Shown here: positions 7,293-16,468 of the stretch, piece by piece
Position numbering within the stretch: the stretch's first letter is position 1
How the letters are laid out: every line of letters starts with the position of its first letter
Source of the DNA: Aquisalibacillus elongatus
GTDB lineage: Bacteria; Bacillota; Bacilli; Bacillales; Alkalibacillaceae
DNA: 64,000 nucleotides
Direction of reading: 5' to 3'
Assembly (NCBI RefSeq): GCF_003843875.1
Contig: NZ_RKRF01000010.1
Coordinates: 124,001-188,000 of the forward strand
Translations under genes and position numbers: made by a program
Notes under the pieces: model-generated
Told to the model about the DNA's origin: nothing
Database searches by the model: none
The model's input: the letters and a program-made list of their open reading frames with translations, nothing else

Positions 7293-10292
7293 ATGAGATC
7301 TTTTAAGAAAAGATCAAAGAAAATAGGGTTAGTTGCTCTATCCATTTTGTTACTCGCTGGTATGTCATCACCGATTCAAGCGTCGCAAGCTAATTTCACA
7401 CCTGTAGACGCACCAGCACTTGATGGCAAAATTTCTTCAGAATTGCTGCCACGAGGGGCAAAGATGGACGAGCTTGTGGAGGTCATTGTTGAGTTCGAAG
7501 GTGACCCGGTCCTAAAGAAATTTACCGAAGCAAAAGGCAAAGGTAAAAAGTTAGGTAAACAGGCTCAGAAGAATCATGCAAAAGGGCTATCTAACGCTAA
7601 GAAAAATGCTGAGCAAGTCATTGCGCAGAATAATGGTCAAGTGATTGATAGTTTTGAAAAAGTCTACAATGGACTTTATGCGCAAGTCGAACGTGGAGCT
7701 CTTAATGAACTGTCGGAATTGGCGGAAGTTACGTCGATTCATTCGGTCAAACCAGTAGAGTTACACAACGACACAAGCGTTCCTTATATAGGTGCTCCAG
7801 AAGTATGGGAGAAACTTGATGAGGAAGGTCGTGAAGTAACTGGCGAAGGTATTTCAGTAGCGGTCATTGATACTGGAATCGACTATACACATGCCTCGTT
7901 TGCCGGTGAAGGTACTGTTGAAGCCTATGAATCTAATGATCCGGATGTTGTTGAGGAAGGCACTTTCCCTACAGCTAAGGTAGTAGGTGGATGGGATTTT
8001 GTTGGAACGGACTATGATGCTAGTTCTGATGATCCTGAAATACGCATTCCAAAACCAGACGCTGATCCTTTAGATGAGCATGGACACGGTACACACGTTG
8101 GTGCGACCGTCGCTGGTATAGAAGTTGATAGTAAAGTTGGAAAAGGTGTTGCACCAGATGCTGAACTATATGCTTATAAAGTTTTTGGTGAAGGTGGTTC
8201 AACAGCAGTCACAGCTCAAGCATTAGAAATGGCGATGGACCCGAATGGTGATGGCGATGTATCAGACCATGTTGATGTCGTGAATATGTCGCTAGGTTCA
8301 CCATATGGTCATCCAAATGATCCATCAGCAGAAGCAGCAGACTTAGCTGTAGATGCAGGAGTTATTGTTGTAGCATCTGCTGGTAACTCAGGTGATGTGC
8401 CGTATATTACGGGTTCACCTGCAGTAGCTGAGAAGGCAATTAGCGTTGCAGCTTCAATAGATGATGGAATAGTTGTTGGTGCGATTGATGTTAATTCGCC
8501 TGAGTCAATTGCTGGTCAATTTGAAGCAGTAGAAGGTGCGATTACGACTCCGTTGAGTGAAACTGGAGATATTACGAATAATGTGGTGTATGTTGGAAGA
8601 GGTTGTGAGGTTGATGAGTATCTAGATGACCCTACAGGTAAGGTTGCTATGATGGATCGTGGGGAATGTAGCTTTACTGAAAAGTTACAAAGAGCACTTG
8701 ATCATGGTGCAGTAGCGGGTATTGTAGCGAACAATGGTTCTGGTGACCCAATTGTTATGGGTGGCGATCCAGTAGACATTGCTGGTGTTATGATTCACCA
8801 GTCTACAGGAAATAGTATCAAAGATGCTCTTGAAAATGGAGAAGATGTAAGTGTAACACTTTCTCCAGATATTCAAGTGGCTAAACCAGAATTAGCAGAC
8901 ACAATCGCTGACTTTAGTTCAAAAGGACCTGGCCGTGGCGATATCGGTTTTAAGCCAGAAATTTCGGCTCCTGGTTATGCCATTAGCTCAGCAGCTGTTG
9001 GATCAGGTGATGGTGCAACTCAAATGAGTGGTACGTCCATGGCAGCACCTCATGTTGCAGGTGTCGCTGCGCTATTAAAACAGCTACGCCCTGATTGGAA
9101 TTCAGAAGAAATTAAGTCACTTATGATGAATACTTCTACTACCATTGCAGACCTTGAAGGAGATATTTATCCATTATCACGTCAAGGTGCTGGACGCGTA
9201 CAAGTAGATGTCGCAGCTGAAACAACGAGTGTTGCATACCCACAAGCACTGTCATTAGGATATGTACCGTTAGAAGATGAAACAACACTTCAGAAGAACG
9301 AAAAAATTACAATCACAAACAAAGGTAATGATTCAAAAACTTATGATGTATCTTGGGAAGACCGTTATGGCTCTCAATCAGGAGCACTCGATGTTGACTT
9401 ACCTAATCAATTAACAGTAGAAGCTGGTAAGAAATCAAAATTAAAAGTTGACTTTACAATTGATGCAAATAAGGTTGGTACAGAAGGGTTCCAAGAATTA
9501 GATGGTTATGTAGTGTTGGAATCTGATTCTGGAGAAACTTTACGCGTACCTTATCAAGCAGTAGTAGAGAAATTGAGTCGTGTTGATGCCAATTCTAATA
9601 ATGAATCTATTAAACTTAAAAATAAAGGTGAATTAGATTCGCAAGTTGATTTCTTCACTTTTGGAGATGAAGATGCTGCTGATACAGGTACTCATTATGA
9701 CCTAAGAGGAGTCGGAGCTCGCTCATTCGACGAAGGTGTTACCGAATTTGTTTTAACAAGTGAAAGTACTTGGGAGTCTCCGACCATGATCGAATATGAC
9801 ATCTATATTGATAACGATATGGATGGTGTAGAAGATGCGATCCTGTTTAATTCTGATTTAGGAACTTTATCTGGAGTCGATCCAACAGGGGACCAAGTCT
9901 CTGTGATATATGATCTTGCTAGCGGTACAATGACACCACTATACTACATTGAATTAGGTGGTTCCTATAACGATAATTACACAGCATTACCGGTACTGAA
10001 TTCATATGCCGGAATTGACGGCGAATTCCAATATCAAGCCGTTGCATTTGATACGTTAACTGAATCCTTTGATGATAATGATGGTGGATGGATTAAACAT
10101 GATCCGAACAATAAATCATTCGAAATGGATGAGACAACTGTTACAGTACCAGCTTATAGCCATCAAAATGTAAGCGTGTCAGTTGACGATCGCGAGCAAG
10201 TGCTAATGATTGAAAATGCGCTTAACCCTTATTCAATTCTAGATGTTAATAGCGCTGGCAAAGGAAAGAATAAAGGCAAAGGTAAAAATTAA
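7293..10292 (+). CDS. Secreted S8 subtilisin-like protease with PA domain (Vpr-like)
   Basis: A 999-residue preproprotein. The signal peptide (RSFKKRSKK, a hydrophobic core, then cleavage after SQA) is followed by an I9-type propeptide to about residue 160. The S8 catalytic domain has Asp193 (VAVIDTG), His265 (HGHGTH) and Ser582 (GTSMAAPHVAG). A protease-associated domain is inserted at roughly 385-510, as in Bacillus Vpr and C5a-type peptidases. A C-terminal beta-sandwich follows. The protein ends in a Lys/Gly tail, and a similar KGKGKK stretch lies in the propeptide. The start at 7293 is set by GGAGG 7 bases upstream. Likely an extracellular scavenging protease. Confidence 0.93.
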   Translation: MRSFKKRSKKIGLVALSILLLAGMSSPIQASQANFTPVDAPALDGKISSELLPRGAKMDELVEVIVEFEGDPVLKKFTEAKGKGKKLGKQAQKNHAKGLSNAKKNAEQVIAQNNGQVIDSFEKVYNGLYAQVERGALNELSELAEVTSIHSVKPVELHNDTSVPYIGAPEVWEKLDEEGREVTGEGISVAVIDTGIDYTHASFAGEGTVEAYESNDPDVVEEGTFPTAKVVGGWDFVGTDYDASSDDPEIRIPKPDADPLDEHGHGTHVGATVAGIEVDSKVGKGVAPDAELYAYKVFGEGGSTAVTAQALEMAMDPNGDGDVSDHVDVVNMSLGSPYGHPNDPSAEAADLAVDAGVIVVASAGNSGDVPYITGSPAVAEKAISVAASIDDGIVVGAIDVNSPESIAGQFEAVEGAITTPLSETGDITNNVVYVGRGCEVDEYLDDPTGKVAMMDRGECSFTEKLQRALDHGAVAGIVANNGSGDPIVMGGDPVDIAGVMIHQSTGNSIKDALENGEDVSVTLSPDIQVAKPELADTIADFSSKGPGRGDIGFKPEISAPGYAISSAAVGSGDGATQMSGTSMAAPHVAGVAALLKQLRPDWNSEEIKSLMMNTSTTIADLEGDIYPLSRQGAGRVQVDVAAETTSVAYPQALSLGYVPLEDETTLQKNEKITITNKGNDSKTYDVSWEDRYGSQSGALDVDLPNQLTVEAGKKSKLKVDFTIDANKVGTEGFQELDGYVVLESDSGETLRVPYQAVVEKLSRVDANSNNESIKLKNKGELDSQVDFFTFGDEDAADTGTHYDLRGVGARSFDEGVTEFVLTSESTWESPTMIEYDIYIDNDMDGVEDAILFNSDLGTLSGVDPTGDQVSVIYDLASGTMTPLYYIELGGSYNDNYTALPVLNSYAGIDGEFQYQAVAFDTLTESFDDNDGGWIKHDPNNKSFEMDETTVTVPAYSHQNVSVSVDDREQVLMIENALNPYSILDVNSAGKGKNKGKGKN

Positions 10293-10294
10293 AG

Positions 10295-10330
10295 AAAAAA
10301 TCAGTCGTGCAGTGCACGGCTGATTTTTTT
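10295..10330 (+). terminator. Terminator after the S8 protease
   Basis: AAAAAATCAGTCGTGC and GCACGGCTGATTTTTT pair over 16 bp with one G-U pair around a 3-base loop, ending in seven T. Confidence 0.92.
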
Positions 10331-10475
10331 AGACCTTTTTTGAATAGGTTTAGACCATATTTTCCAGTTTCAGACCAAGATTTTTAATAAATATATACAA
10401 ATTTTAATTTTTCAGAACTTTTTTCGTTCTTTTCAGTACTTTTCAAGAGTTTTTCCATACTTTTTACGACGACTT
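10330..10475. repeat. Array 2: 21-bp-period degenerate repeats, core YAGACC/CAGWAC
   Basis: Cores occur at 10330 (TAGACC), 10351 (TAGACC), 10371 (CAGACC), 10392 (weak, TATATAC), 10413 (CAGAAC), 10434 (CAGTAC) and 10455 (CCATAC). Steps are 21, 20, 21, 21, 21 and 21 bp. Each core is followed by a T-rich stretch. The array begins at the last base of the protease terminator. No coding potential was seen. Confidence 0.7.
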
Positions 10476-10546
10476 AAAAATTGTGATAAAAAGGATATAT
10501 ATTTGTTAGACTGTGATTATAACTTACTTTTAAGGAGATACCATAA

Positions 10547-11602
10547 ATGAAACCATATATCATCATCGGAGCAGGCATCTTAGGAGCGTCTACAGCTTAT
10601 CACCTATCTAAACAGGGCGTGCCAGTCATACTAATTGATAAACACCATAAGGGTGAAGCGACGCGTTCGGGGGCGGGGATTATTAGCCCGTGGCTGTCGC
10701 AGAAGAATAATCAAAAGCTCTATAAGATTATCAGTAGTGGAGCTAAGTACTATCCAGAATTAGTTCGTGAGTTATCAGACCAAGGTATTCACGACACGAG
10801 TTATGCTCAGGTAGGATCCATCCATTTACATAAAAGTCAGGATAAACTTGAAAAAATGGTGCAAGATGCTGCAGACCGAAGAGAAGATGCACCAGAAGTT
10901 GAAGGGCTTTCTCTTTTAACAGGTCAAGAAGTTAATAATAGTATATCTATTATGGGTGACCGAATGGGAGCGGTCAAAGTTGATGGAGGTGCCCGTGTTA
11001 ATGGCAGAAAGATGAGGGATGCGCTAATCCAAGCAGCGAAACTGCATGGTACAGAGGTTATTGAAGGTGAAGCTCAGTTCATTTCGGATAATAAAATTTC
11101 AGTTAACCAAAAAGAGCTAACCGGTCAAAAGATTATTGTCACAAATGGAGCTTGGGCTGATCATCTATTAAAACAAATAGGAATCTCGTTTCATGTATCA
11201 TCGCAAAAAACGCAGATTTTACAACTTGAATACCGGGATGATGACCCGTCCAAATGGCCCGCGATCATGCTTCCGAATAACAAGTACATCGTGGGATTTG
11301 AGAATCACCAAGTTTTTGTCGGCTCAGCCCATGATGCTAACGATGACTTTGACCCGACAAGTTCAGCAGCTGGGGTTTATGAAATTTTAAAAACGGCTTT
11401 TAAATTTGCTCCTGGATTAGAGCAGGCTAAATTTATCGGCTCACAAGTCGGTTTTCGCCCAACCATGCCTGATCAAGAACCATACATAGGCAACCTGCCG
11501 AACCATCCAGACATTTTCATTACCAATGGCCTTGGTGCTTCAGGCATTACAAGCGGACCTTATTTAGGAAAAACAATAGCAGAAACCTTATTAAATGGAT
11601 GA
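10547..11602 (+). CDS. FAD-dependent amino-acid oxidase/dehydrogenase (DAO family)
   Basis: A 351-residue flavoprotein of the DAO (D-amino-acid / glycine / sarcosine oxidase) fold. The dinucleotide-binding motif IIGAGILGAS lies at residues 5-14, followed by the strand VILIDKHHKGEATRSGAGI. The C-terminal FAD motif (GFRPTMPDQEPYIG, then TNGLGASGITSGPYLG) is intact. It is likely to oxidise an amino or imino acid in the cytosol; the substrate cannot be called. AAGGAGATACC precedes the ATG. It stands alone between the 21-bp array and the prfC leader. Confidence 0.85.
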   Translation: MKPYIIIGAGILGASTAYHLSKQGVPVILIDKHHKGEATRSGAGIISPWLSQKNNQKLYKIISSGAKYYPELVRELSDQGIHDTSYAQVGSIHLHKSQDKLEKMVQDAADRREDAPEVEGLSLLTGQEVNNSISIMGDRMGAVKVDGGARVNGRKMRDALIQAAKLHGTEVIEGEAQFISDNKISVNQKELTGQKIIVTNGAWADHLLKQIGISFHVSSQKTQILQLEYRDDDPSKWPAIMLPNNKYIVGFENHQVFVGSAHDANDDFDPTSSAAGVYEILKTAFKFAPGLEQAKFIGSQVGFRPTMPDQEPYIGNLPNHPDIFITNGLGASGITSGPYLGKTIAETLLNG

Positions 11603-11645
11603 AATTTTAACAGTTATCTAGTATATTAGGGTAGGTAATTTTAAT

Positions 11646-11714
11646 AAAGGAGAATCAGCCAATGTAAGTTAAAATCCCACATTCAGAACAATTTATCTAT
11701 AGAAGGGATTTTTT
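11646..11714 (+). promoter_or_regulatory. prfC leader: start-stop uORF plus hairpin over the prfC ribosome binding site
   Basis: A strong SD (AAAGGAG, 11646-11652) lies 9 bases before ATG TAA at 11662-11667, a minimal ORF of start plus stop. AAAATCCC (11671-11678) can pair with GGGATTTT (11705-11712). That 3' arm contains the AAGGGAT ribosome binding site of prfC and runs into six T, so the hairpin could act as a sequestrator or attenuator. The regulatory role is inferred. Confidence 0.5.
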
Positions 11715-11716
11715 AA

Positions 11717-13300
11717 ATGACAATTTCAGAAGAAGTGCAAAAACGACGCACATTTGCGATTATTTCACACCCGGACGCCGGGAAAACGACGTTAACAGAA
11801 ACCTTACTTTTATTCGGTAATCTTATTAGATCTGCCGGTACTGTAAAAGGTAAAAAGACAGGGAAATTCGCCACATCAGATTGGATGGAAATCGAAAAAC
11901 AACGCGGGATTTCCGTAACATCCAGTGTCATGAATTTTCCATATAATGGCTTACAAGTTAATATTCTTGATACACCAGGTCACGAAGATTTCAGTGAGGA
12001 CACATATCGAACGCTCACGGCCGTTGACAGTGTGGTCATGATCATCGATGCGACAAAAGGGATCGAAGCACAGACGAAAAAGCTATTTAAAGTTTGTCGT
12101 ATGCGTGGAATTCCGATTTTTACATTCATTAATAAACTCGACCGTGAAGGACGCGAGCCGTTTGAATTATTAGAGGAAATTGAAGAAGTTCTCGATATTG
12201 AAACGTATCCGATGAACTGGCCAGTTGGTATGGGGAAACGTTTCCAAGGTATTTTCGATCGTAATGGTAATCAATTTGTTAAATATAGCAGCGAAGATAA
12301 AGAGACGTTTGTTCCGTATGAAGAACTTGATCAACCTGAATTTGACGACTTGAAAAAAACGGAAGAATATCAAACAGCTTCAGATGAAGTATCGTTATTA
12401 GATGAAGCGGGCGATCAGTTTTCAATGGATAAAGTGTTAAAAGGTGAGCTAACTCCTGTTTTCTTTGGTAGTGCGCTTGCGCCATTCGGCGTTCAAACCT
12501 TTTTCGATACGTTTATTGAAATGGCTCCACCGCCAGCACCAAGAAAAACAACCGAAAGTGTCGTTCAGCCTGATAACCCGGACTTCTCAGGATTCATTTT
12601 CAAAATACAGGCGAATATGAATCCGCAACACCGTGACAGAGTCGCATTCCTAAGGGTTTGCTCAGGAAAATTCGAGCGAAATTTGAGTGTAAAATTAGCA
12701 CGGACAGGTAAAACGATCAATTTATCGCAATCGCAACAATTTGTTGCATCAGCAAGAGATAATATTGAAGAAGCCTATGCGGGCGACATTATCGGAATTT
12801 ATGACCCTAACGTTTACCGGATTGGCGATACATTGGTTGAAGGAAAAGAACTGTTTGAGTATGATGAACTGCCACAGTTCCCGCCGGAATTATATAAACG
12901 TGTCACAGCCAAAAACGTTATGAAATCAAAACAATTTAAAAAAGGAATTGAACAACTCGTCCAGGAAGGCGCGATTCAACTTTTCAAAAAGTATAAAACA
13001 GAGTCCTATATCGTTGGGGCAGTCGGTGACCTTCAATTTGATGTATTTAAATACAGAATGCAAAATGAATACAACTCGGATATATTGTTAGAATCGATTG
13101 GAGAACGTGTTCCAAGGTGGATAGGCGATGAAAAAGTGAAGGAGTCACTTTTTGATGAACGTAATATGCTTGTTGAGGATCGTGAAGGCAATCCAGTTGT
13201 CTTGTTTAAAAATGAGTTCTCGTTAAACTGGTTTAAAGATCAACACCCTGAAGTTGACCTGATTGACCTTTATGAAGTTAATAAATACGACCAAACATAA
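11717..13300 (+). CDS. prfC: Peptide chain release factor 3
   Basis: A 527-residue translational GTPase that removes RF1/RF2 from the ribosome after peptide release. The G1 motif [12 protein letters not shown], switch [18 protein letters not shown] and the G4 motif NKLDREG are intact. The RF3-specific ERxRGISVT-like segment ([15 protein letters not shown]) and C-terminal domain are present, and length is normal. RF3 is not universal in Bacillaceae (absent from B. subtilis as far as I know). It is read from its own leader with a start-stop mini-ORF and ends at a strong terminator. Confidence 0.96.
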   Translation: MTISEEVQKRRTFAIISHPDAGKTTLTETLLLFGNLIRSAGTVKGKKTGKFATSDWMEIEKQRGISVTSSVMNFPYNGLQVNILDTPGHEDFSEDTYRTLTAVDSVVMIIDATKGIEAQTKKLFKVCRMRGIPIFTFINKLDREGREPFELLEEIEEVLDIETYPMNWPVGMGKRFQGIFDRNGNQFVKYSSEDKETFVPYEELDQPEFDDLKKTEEYQTASDEVSLLDEAGDQFSMDKVLKGELTPVFFGSALAPFGVQTFFDTFIEMAPPPAPRKTTESVVQPDNPDFSGFIFKIQANMNPQHRDRVAFLRVCSGKFERNLSVKLARTGKTINLSQSQQFVASARDNIEEAYAGDIIGIYDPNVYRIGDTLVEGKELFEYDELPQFPPELYKRVTAKNVMKSKQFKKGIEQLVQEGAIQLFKKYKTESYIVGAVGDLQFDVFKYRMQNEYNSDILLESIGERVPRWIGDEKVKESLFDERNMLVEDREGNPVVLFKNEFSLNWFKDQHPEVDLIDLYEVNKYDQT

Positions 13301-13330
13301 TCTGCACCTCGGTGCAGATTTTATGTTTTA
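13299..13330 (+). terminator. Terminator after prfC
   Basis: AATCTGCACC and GGTGCAGATT form a 10-bp stem with a 2-base gap, followed by TTATGTTTT. Confidence 0.85.
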
Positions 13331-13390
13331 ATAGTGAGAATTTTTTTCCTAGTAAGAGTTTTAGAAAGCGTGTTTATTTTTGTTGGTTGA

Positions 13391-13404
13391 ACATTATATA
13401 ATGT
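13391..13404 (+). promoter_or_regulatory. Palindrome overlapping a TATAAT box before the AbgT gene
   Basis: ACATTATATAATGT is a perfect 14-bp palindrome that contains TATAAT (13397-13402). A weak -35 (TTATTT, 13374) is 17 bp upstream. It may be an operator on the transporter promoter. Confidence 0.4.
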
Positions 13405-13480
13405 ATGATGTCTTTCTCACTTATAAAATTTAAACTTATTTTTCAGAAAATTTAGGGAGATAATAGAAAGGAGAAAACTC

Positions 13481-15016
13481 ATGAGTAAAGAGAAGAAGCG
13501 CAGAAGTTTATTTCAACGTTTTCTCGACTTCATAGAACGCGTCGGCAACAAACTCCCGCATCCGATTACGCTATTTGCGATCTTAGCGGTATTAGTTGTG
13601 GCAGTATCCGCCATTGTTTCATTATTTGATGTTGCAGTACAACATCCAGGTAAAGATGAAACCGTTGAAGTCAATAGTTTATTAAGTTCTGATGGAATCC
13701 AATATCTCTTTGAGAGCATGGTATCCAACTTTATTGAGTTCGCGCCACTTGGCGTGGTATTAGCGACCATGTTAGGTATTGGAATTGCAGAACGGACAGG
13801 CCTGATTAGTGCCGCATTACGCGGATTCGTATTATCCGTACCAAAAGTACTAATCACAGCAGGTCTAGTATTCGCTGGTATTATGTCCAGTGTTGCATCT
13901 GATGCTGGTTATGTTGTTTTACCACCACTAGGTGCCGTCATTTTCGCAGGATTAGGTCGTCACCCGTTAGCTGGTCTTGCAGCTGCTTTCGCAGGTGTAT
14001 CAGCAGGTTTCAGTGCGAACCTATTCTTATCTGCAACAGACGCTATGCTAGGTGAGCTTACGATTGATGCTGCTGCCATGATCAGCCCAGAGTATGCAGA
14101 CACAATCAATATTGCAATGAACTATTACTTCATCATTGCATCAGTATTCTTACTAACTATTGTCGGGGCATGGATTACTGAAAAAGTCGTTGAACCTCGT
14201 CTTGGAGAATATAAAGGTGATTACCGCGAAGACTTAAATGGTCTTGATAGTACTGAGAAGAAAGGTCTAATCTGGGCGGCTGTGTCACTTGTTGTATCAT
14301 CGATTTTAATTTCATTATTAATTGTGCCAACAAATGCACCATTACGCGGTGATGAAGGTGAAATTATTCAATCACCATTCATGTCATCACTTGTACCAGT
14401 GATTATGATCTTATTCTTCGTACCAGGTTATGTATATGGTAAGGTTACGAAAAATATTAAGAACGATAAAGATGTTGCGAAACAGCTAACTGATACGATG
14501 GCTTCAATGGGTATGTTCATTGTACTAGCATTCACAGCTGGTCAGTTCGTAGCATACTTCGCTGAGTCTAATATGGGAATGGTTCTAGGTGTTCTAGGTG
14601 CAAACTTCCTTGAATTCCTTAACCTTGATAACATGCCATTCTTATTATTAATACTCTTTATTCTAGTATCTGGTTTCATTAACCTATTTATCGGAAGTGC
14701 ATCAGCTAAGTGGGCAATGTTAGCTCCAATCTTTGTACCGATGATGATGCAATTAGGTTTAGCACCAGAACTTACACAAATGGCGTATCGTATTGCCGAT
14801 TCGTCTACGAACATCATCACACCATTGATGACTTACTTTGCGATTATTATCGCATTTGCACAGAAGTATGATAAGAACATGGGTATCGGAACATTGATTT
14901 CAGTAATGCTTCCATACTCCATCGCATTCTTAGTTTTCTGGACACTATTACTATTCGCATGGATGCTATTAGGCATCGACTTAGGTCCAGGATCATCACT
15001 TTTCTATAATAGCTAA
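13481..15016 (+). CDS. AbgT-family transporter
   Basis: A 511-residue inner-membrane protein with about a dozen hydrophobic segments. It matches the AbgT family (p-aminobenzoyl-glutamate importers and sulfonamide exporters) throughout. Recognisable parts are the N-terminal RFLDFIERVGNKLPHP, the loop VASDAGYVVLPPLGAVIFAG with GRHPLAGLAAAFAGVSAGFS, and the C-terminal SSTNIITPLMTYFAIIIAFA. Transport is likely ion-driven. The real substrate (p-aminobenzoyl-glutamate, another peptide-like compound, or antifolate export) is not decidable here. AGAAAGGAG precedes the ATG. Confidence 0.9.
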   Translation: MSKEKKRRSLFQRFLDFIERVGNKLPHPITLFAILAVLVVAVSAIVSLFDVAVQHPGKDETVEVNSLLSSDGIQYLFESMVSNFIEFAPLGVVLATMLGIGIAERTGLISAALRGFVLSVPKVLITAGLVFAGIMSSVASDAGYVVLPPLGAVIFAGLGRHPLAGLAAAFAGVSAGFSANLFLSATDAMLGELTIDAAAMISPEYADTINIAMNYYFIIASVFLLTIVGAWITEKVVEPRLGEYKGDYREDLNGLDSTEKKGLIWAAVSLVVSSILISLLIVPTNAPLRGDEGEIIQSPFMSSLVPVIMILFFVPGYVYGKVTKNIKNDKDVAKQLTDTMASMGMFIVLAFTAGQFVAYFAESNMGMVLGVLGANFLEFLNLDNMPFLLLILFILVSGFINLFIGSASAKWAMLAPIFVPMMMQLGLAPELTQMAYRIADSSTNIITPLMTYFAIIIAFAQKYDKNMGIGTLISVMLPYSIAFLVFWTLLLFAWMLLGIDLGPGSSLFYNS

Positions 15017-15023
15017 TGTTTAT

Positions 15024-15060
15024 GAAATCCCAAGGAATAAAAACTTCCTTGGGATTTTTG
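15024..15060 (+). terminator. Terminator after AbgT transporter
   Basis: AAATCCCAAGGAA and TTCCTTGGGATTT pair over 13 bp, followed by TTG. Confidence 0.85.
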
Positions 15061-15131
15061 TTCGCGAGTAGGATTATGTTATTCGCGAGATTGAAGGCTT
15101 CGTTCGCGAGAAGAACAGTCATTTTCGCATA
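15061..15131. repeat. Array 3: exact 21-bp-period repeats, core TTCGCGAG
   Basis: TTCGCGAG occurs at 15061, 15082 and 15103 and a variant TTCGCATA at 15124, each exactly 21 bp apart with unrelated sequence between. It begins immediately after the AbgT terminator and ends just before the next terminator. Confidence 0.8.
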
Positions 15132-15138
15132 TAGACAT

Positions 15139-15176
15139 AAAAAAGTCGCTAGGGCATGACCCTAGCGACTTTCATT
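15139..15176. terminator. Bidirectional terminator before the lipoprotein gene
   Basis: AAAGTCGCTAGGG and CCCTAGCGACTTT form a perfect 13-bp stem with a short loop. A-rich and T-rich flanks on both sides suit termination in either direction. Confidence 0.8.
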
Positions 15177-15842
15177 TTATTGATTTAATTGAATTTCAAA
15201 ATCTAACTCTTCACCAACATCATCAAAACTTTCTGTATTATAAGGTGCTGAGAACTTCAAACGTACGTGTTCAACATCTTCGGCATTTGAGTTTTCTAAT
15301 ACGTAATAAAAACTGCCACTTGCTTTAGTGTTTGCCATCATATCACCCTCGATATGGTCGCTTAACCACATATCAGGGTCTAATTGTTCACCTGTACTTG
15401 TTGCCATAGTTCCTTGTCCAGCATAAAACGTCATATCATCATCTGATGTGTTTTCAACCGTTAGATCTACCTGAACATAATCTAATTCATCTGCTTCCAT
15501 GAATTCTGCCATATCACCTTCAAGCTCACCAGAAGCAGTAACGACTTGTTCGACCGTTAATACAATTGGGCCTGTTTCAAATGTTTGTTCAGAGTCCGTT
15601 TTAGCTTGAAGTGTAAATGTTCCGCCTTCTGTTTCAACAACGTCACCGACTTGTGCGTCCTCAGACGTTTCTTCTGTAGAACCGTCAGTTTCCTCAGTTG
15701 AACTCTCGGACTCGCCATTATTCTCGGACTGTTCATCTTGGGTTTGATCATCTGAAGTATTGTCTTGTTCCTCAGTTTCATCGCCACCACAAGCAGCTAA
15801 AACTAAAGATGTTGCAAAAAGTATAGCAAGAAGTTTTTTCAT
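15177..15842 (-). CDS. Lipoprotein with DUF4352-like Ig-type domain
   Basis: A 221-residue exported lipoprotein. The signal peptide ends in the lipobox LAAC at residues 15-18, so Cys18 would carry the lipid anchor. A long acidic, Ser/Thr/Glu-rich linker (about 20-65) follows. The C-terminal domain contains VQVDLTVENTSDDDMTFY and resembles the DUF4352/telokin-like beta-sandwich that sits on the outer face of the membrane. AAAGGAGATG lies before the ATG. Ligand unknown. The very acidic composition suits a high-salt surface. Confidence 0.82.
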   Translation of the reverse strand: MKKLLAILFATSLVLAACGGDETEEQDNTSDDQTQDEQSENNGESESSTEETDGSTEETSEDAQVGDVVETEGGTFTLQAKTDSEQTFETGPIVLTVEQVVTASGELEGDMAEFMEADELDYVQVDLTVENTSDDDMTFYAGQGTMATSTGEQLDPDMWLSDHIEGDMMANTKASGSFYYVLENSNAEDVEHVRLKFSAPYNTESFDDVGEELDFEIQLNQ

Positions 15843-15956
15843 GCTGTTTCATCTCCTTTAATATTCAATATTATTTCCATCAAAAATAATAGATTATGTA
15901 TCCGCTAATTACAATTCATTAACACAGATTTACGGAAGTTCTAAAGTTTGAAATAT

Positions 15957-15991
15957 TAAAAAAGCTGTTGAGTTCAGCTCTCAACAGCTTC
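15957..15991 (-). terminator. Terminator of hsp20
   Basis: On the minus strand AAGCTGTTGAG and CTCAACAGCTT pair around a 7-base loop and are followed by TTTTTT. The stem starts right at the hsp20 stop. Confidence 0.85.
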
Positions 15992-16428
15992 TAATAAATG
16001 TTTATTCGGTGTGAATTGTGATCCTCATGATCGTTAGATTTCGGTACCGTGAGCTTTAGAATACCTTGATCAAATTTTCCTGAAATGTCCTTCTCATCGA
16101 TATCACCTATATAAAAGCTTCGATGAAATGAACCGTAGGATCGCTCACGTCGAATAAATTGTTCTTGGTCATTCTTAGATTCAGATGATTCTTCTTTATG
16201 CCCTTTTATGGTTAGATAATGGTCTTTGTATTCAACAACGATATCATCTTTTGAATAACCTGGTAATTCTGCGTCGATTTCGTAATGGTCACCTTTGTCT
16301 TTTACATCAACTTTCGGGTTTTGTAGCCCAAACTGATTCATAAAAGGTGTTCGATCTTCAAGTTGATCATCAAAAAAGCTTGGAATAAAGTCAAAGAAAT
16401 CTCGTTTTCTTGGAAATAGATTAGCCAT
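15991..16428 (-). CDS. Hsp20/alpha-crystallin small heat-shock protein
   Basis: A 145-residue ATP-independent holdase chaperone. The alpha-crystallin domain spans about residues 38-135. It starts with PKVDVKDKGDHYEIDAELPG and contains YLTIKGHKEE, RRERSYGSFHRSFYI and the C-terminal signature GILKLTVPK. A variable N-terminal arm (FFDFIPSFFDDQ) precedes it. These proteins bind unfolding clients during heat, salt or desiccation stress. It appears monocistronic. No CIRCE element (TTAGCACTC-N9-GAGTGCTAA) was seen upstream, so it is probably not under HrcA. Confidence 0.92.
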   Translation of the reverse strand: MANLFPRKRDFFDFIPSFFDDQLEDRTPFMNQFGLQNPKVDVKDKGDHYEIDAELPGYSKDDIVVEYKDHYLTIKGHKEESSESKNDQEQFIRRERSYGSFHRSFYIGDIDEKDISGKFDQGILKLTVPKSNDHEDHNSHRINIY

Positions 16429-16468
16429 CTAAACCACCTCCAATAATCATGTTTTCATAAATAATTTA

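Noticed and set aside
5420..15131. Periodic arrays as possible CRISPR loci
   Set aside because: Units are only about 21 bp with 6-9 bp conserved cores that drift. There are no 25-40 bp exact repeats, no comparable spacers and no cas genes.
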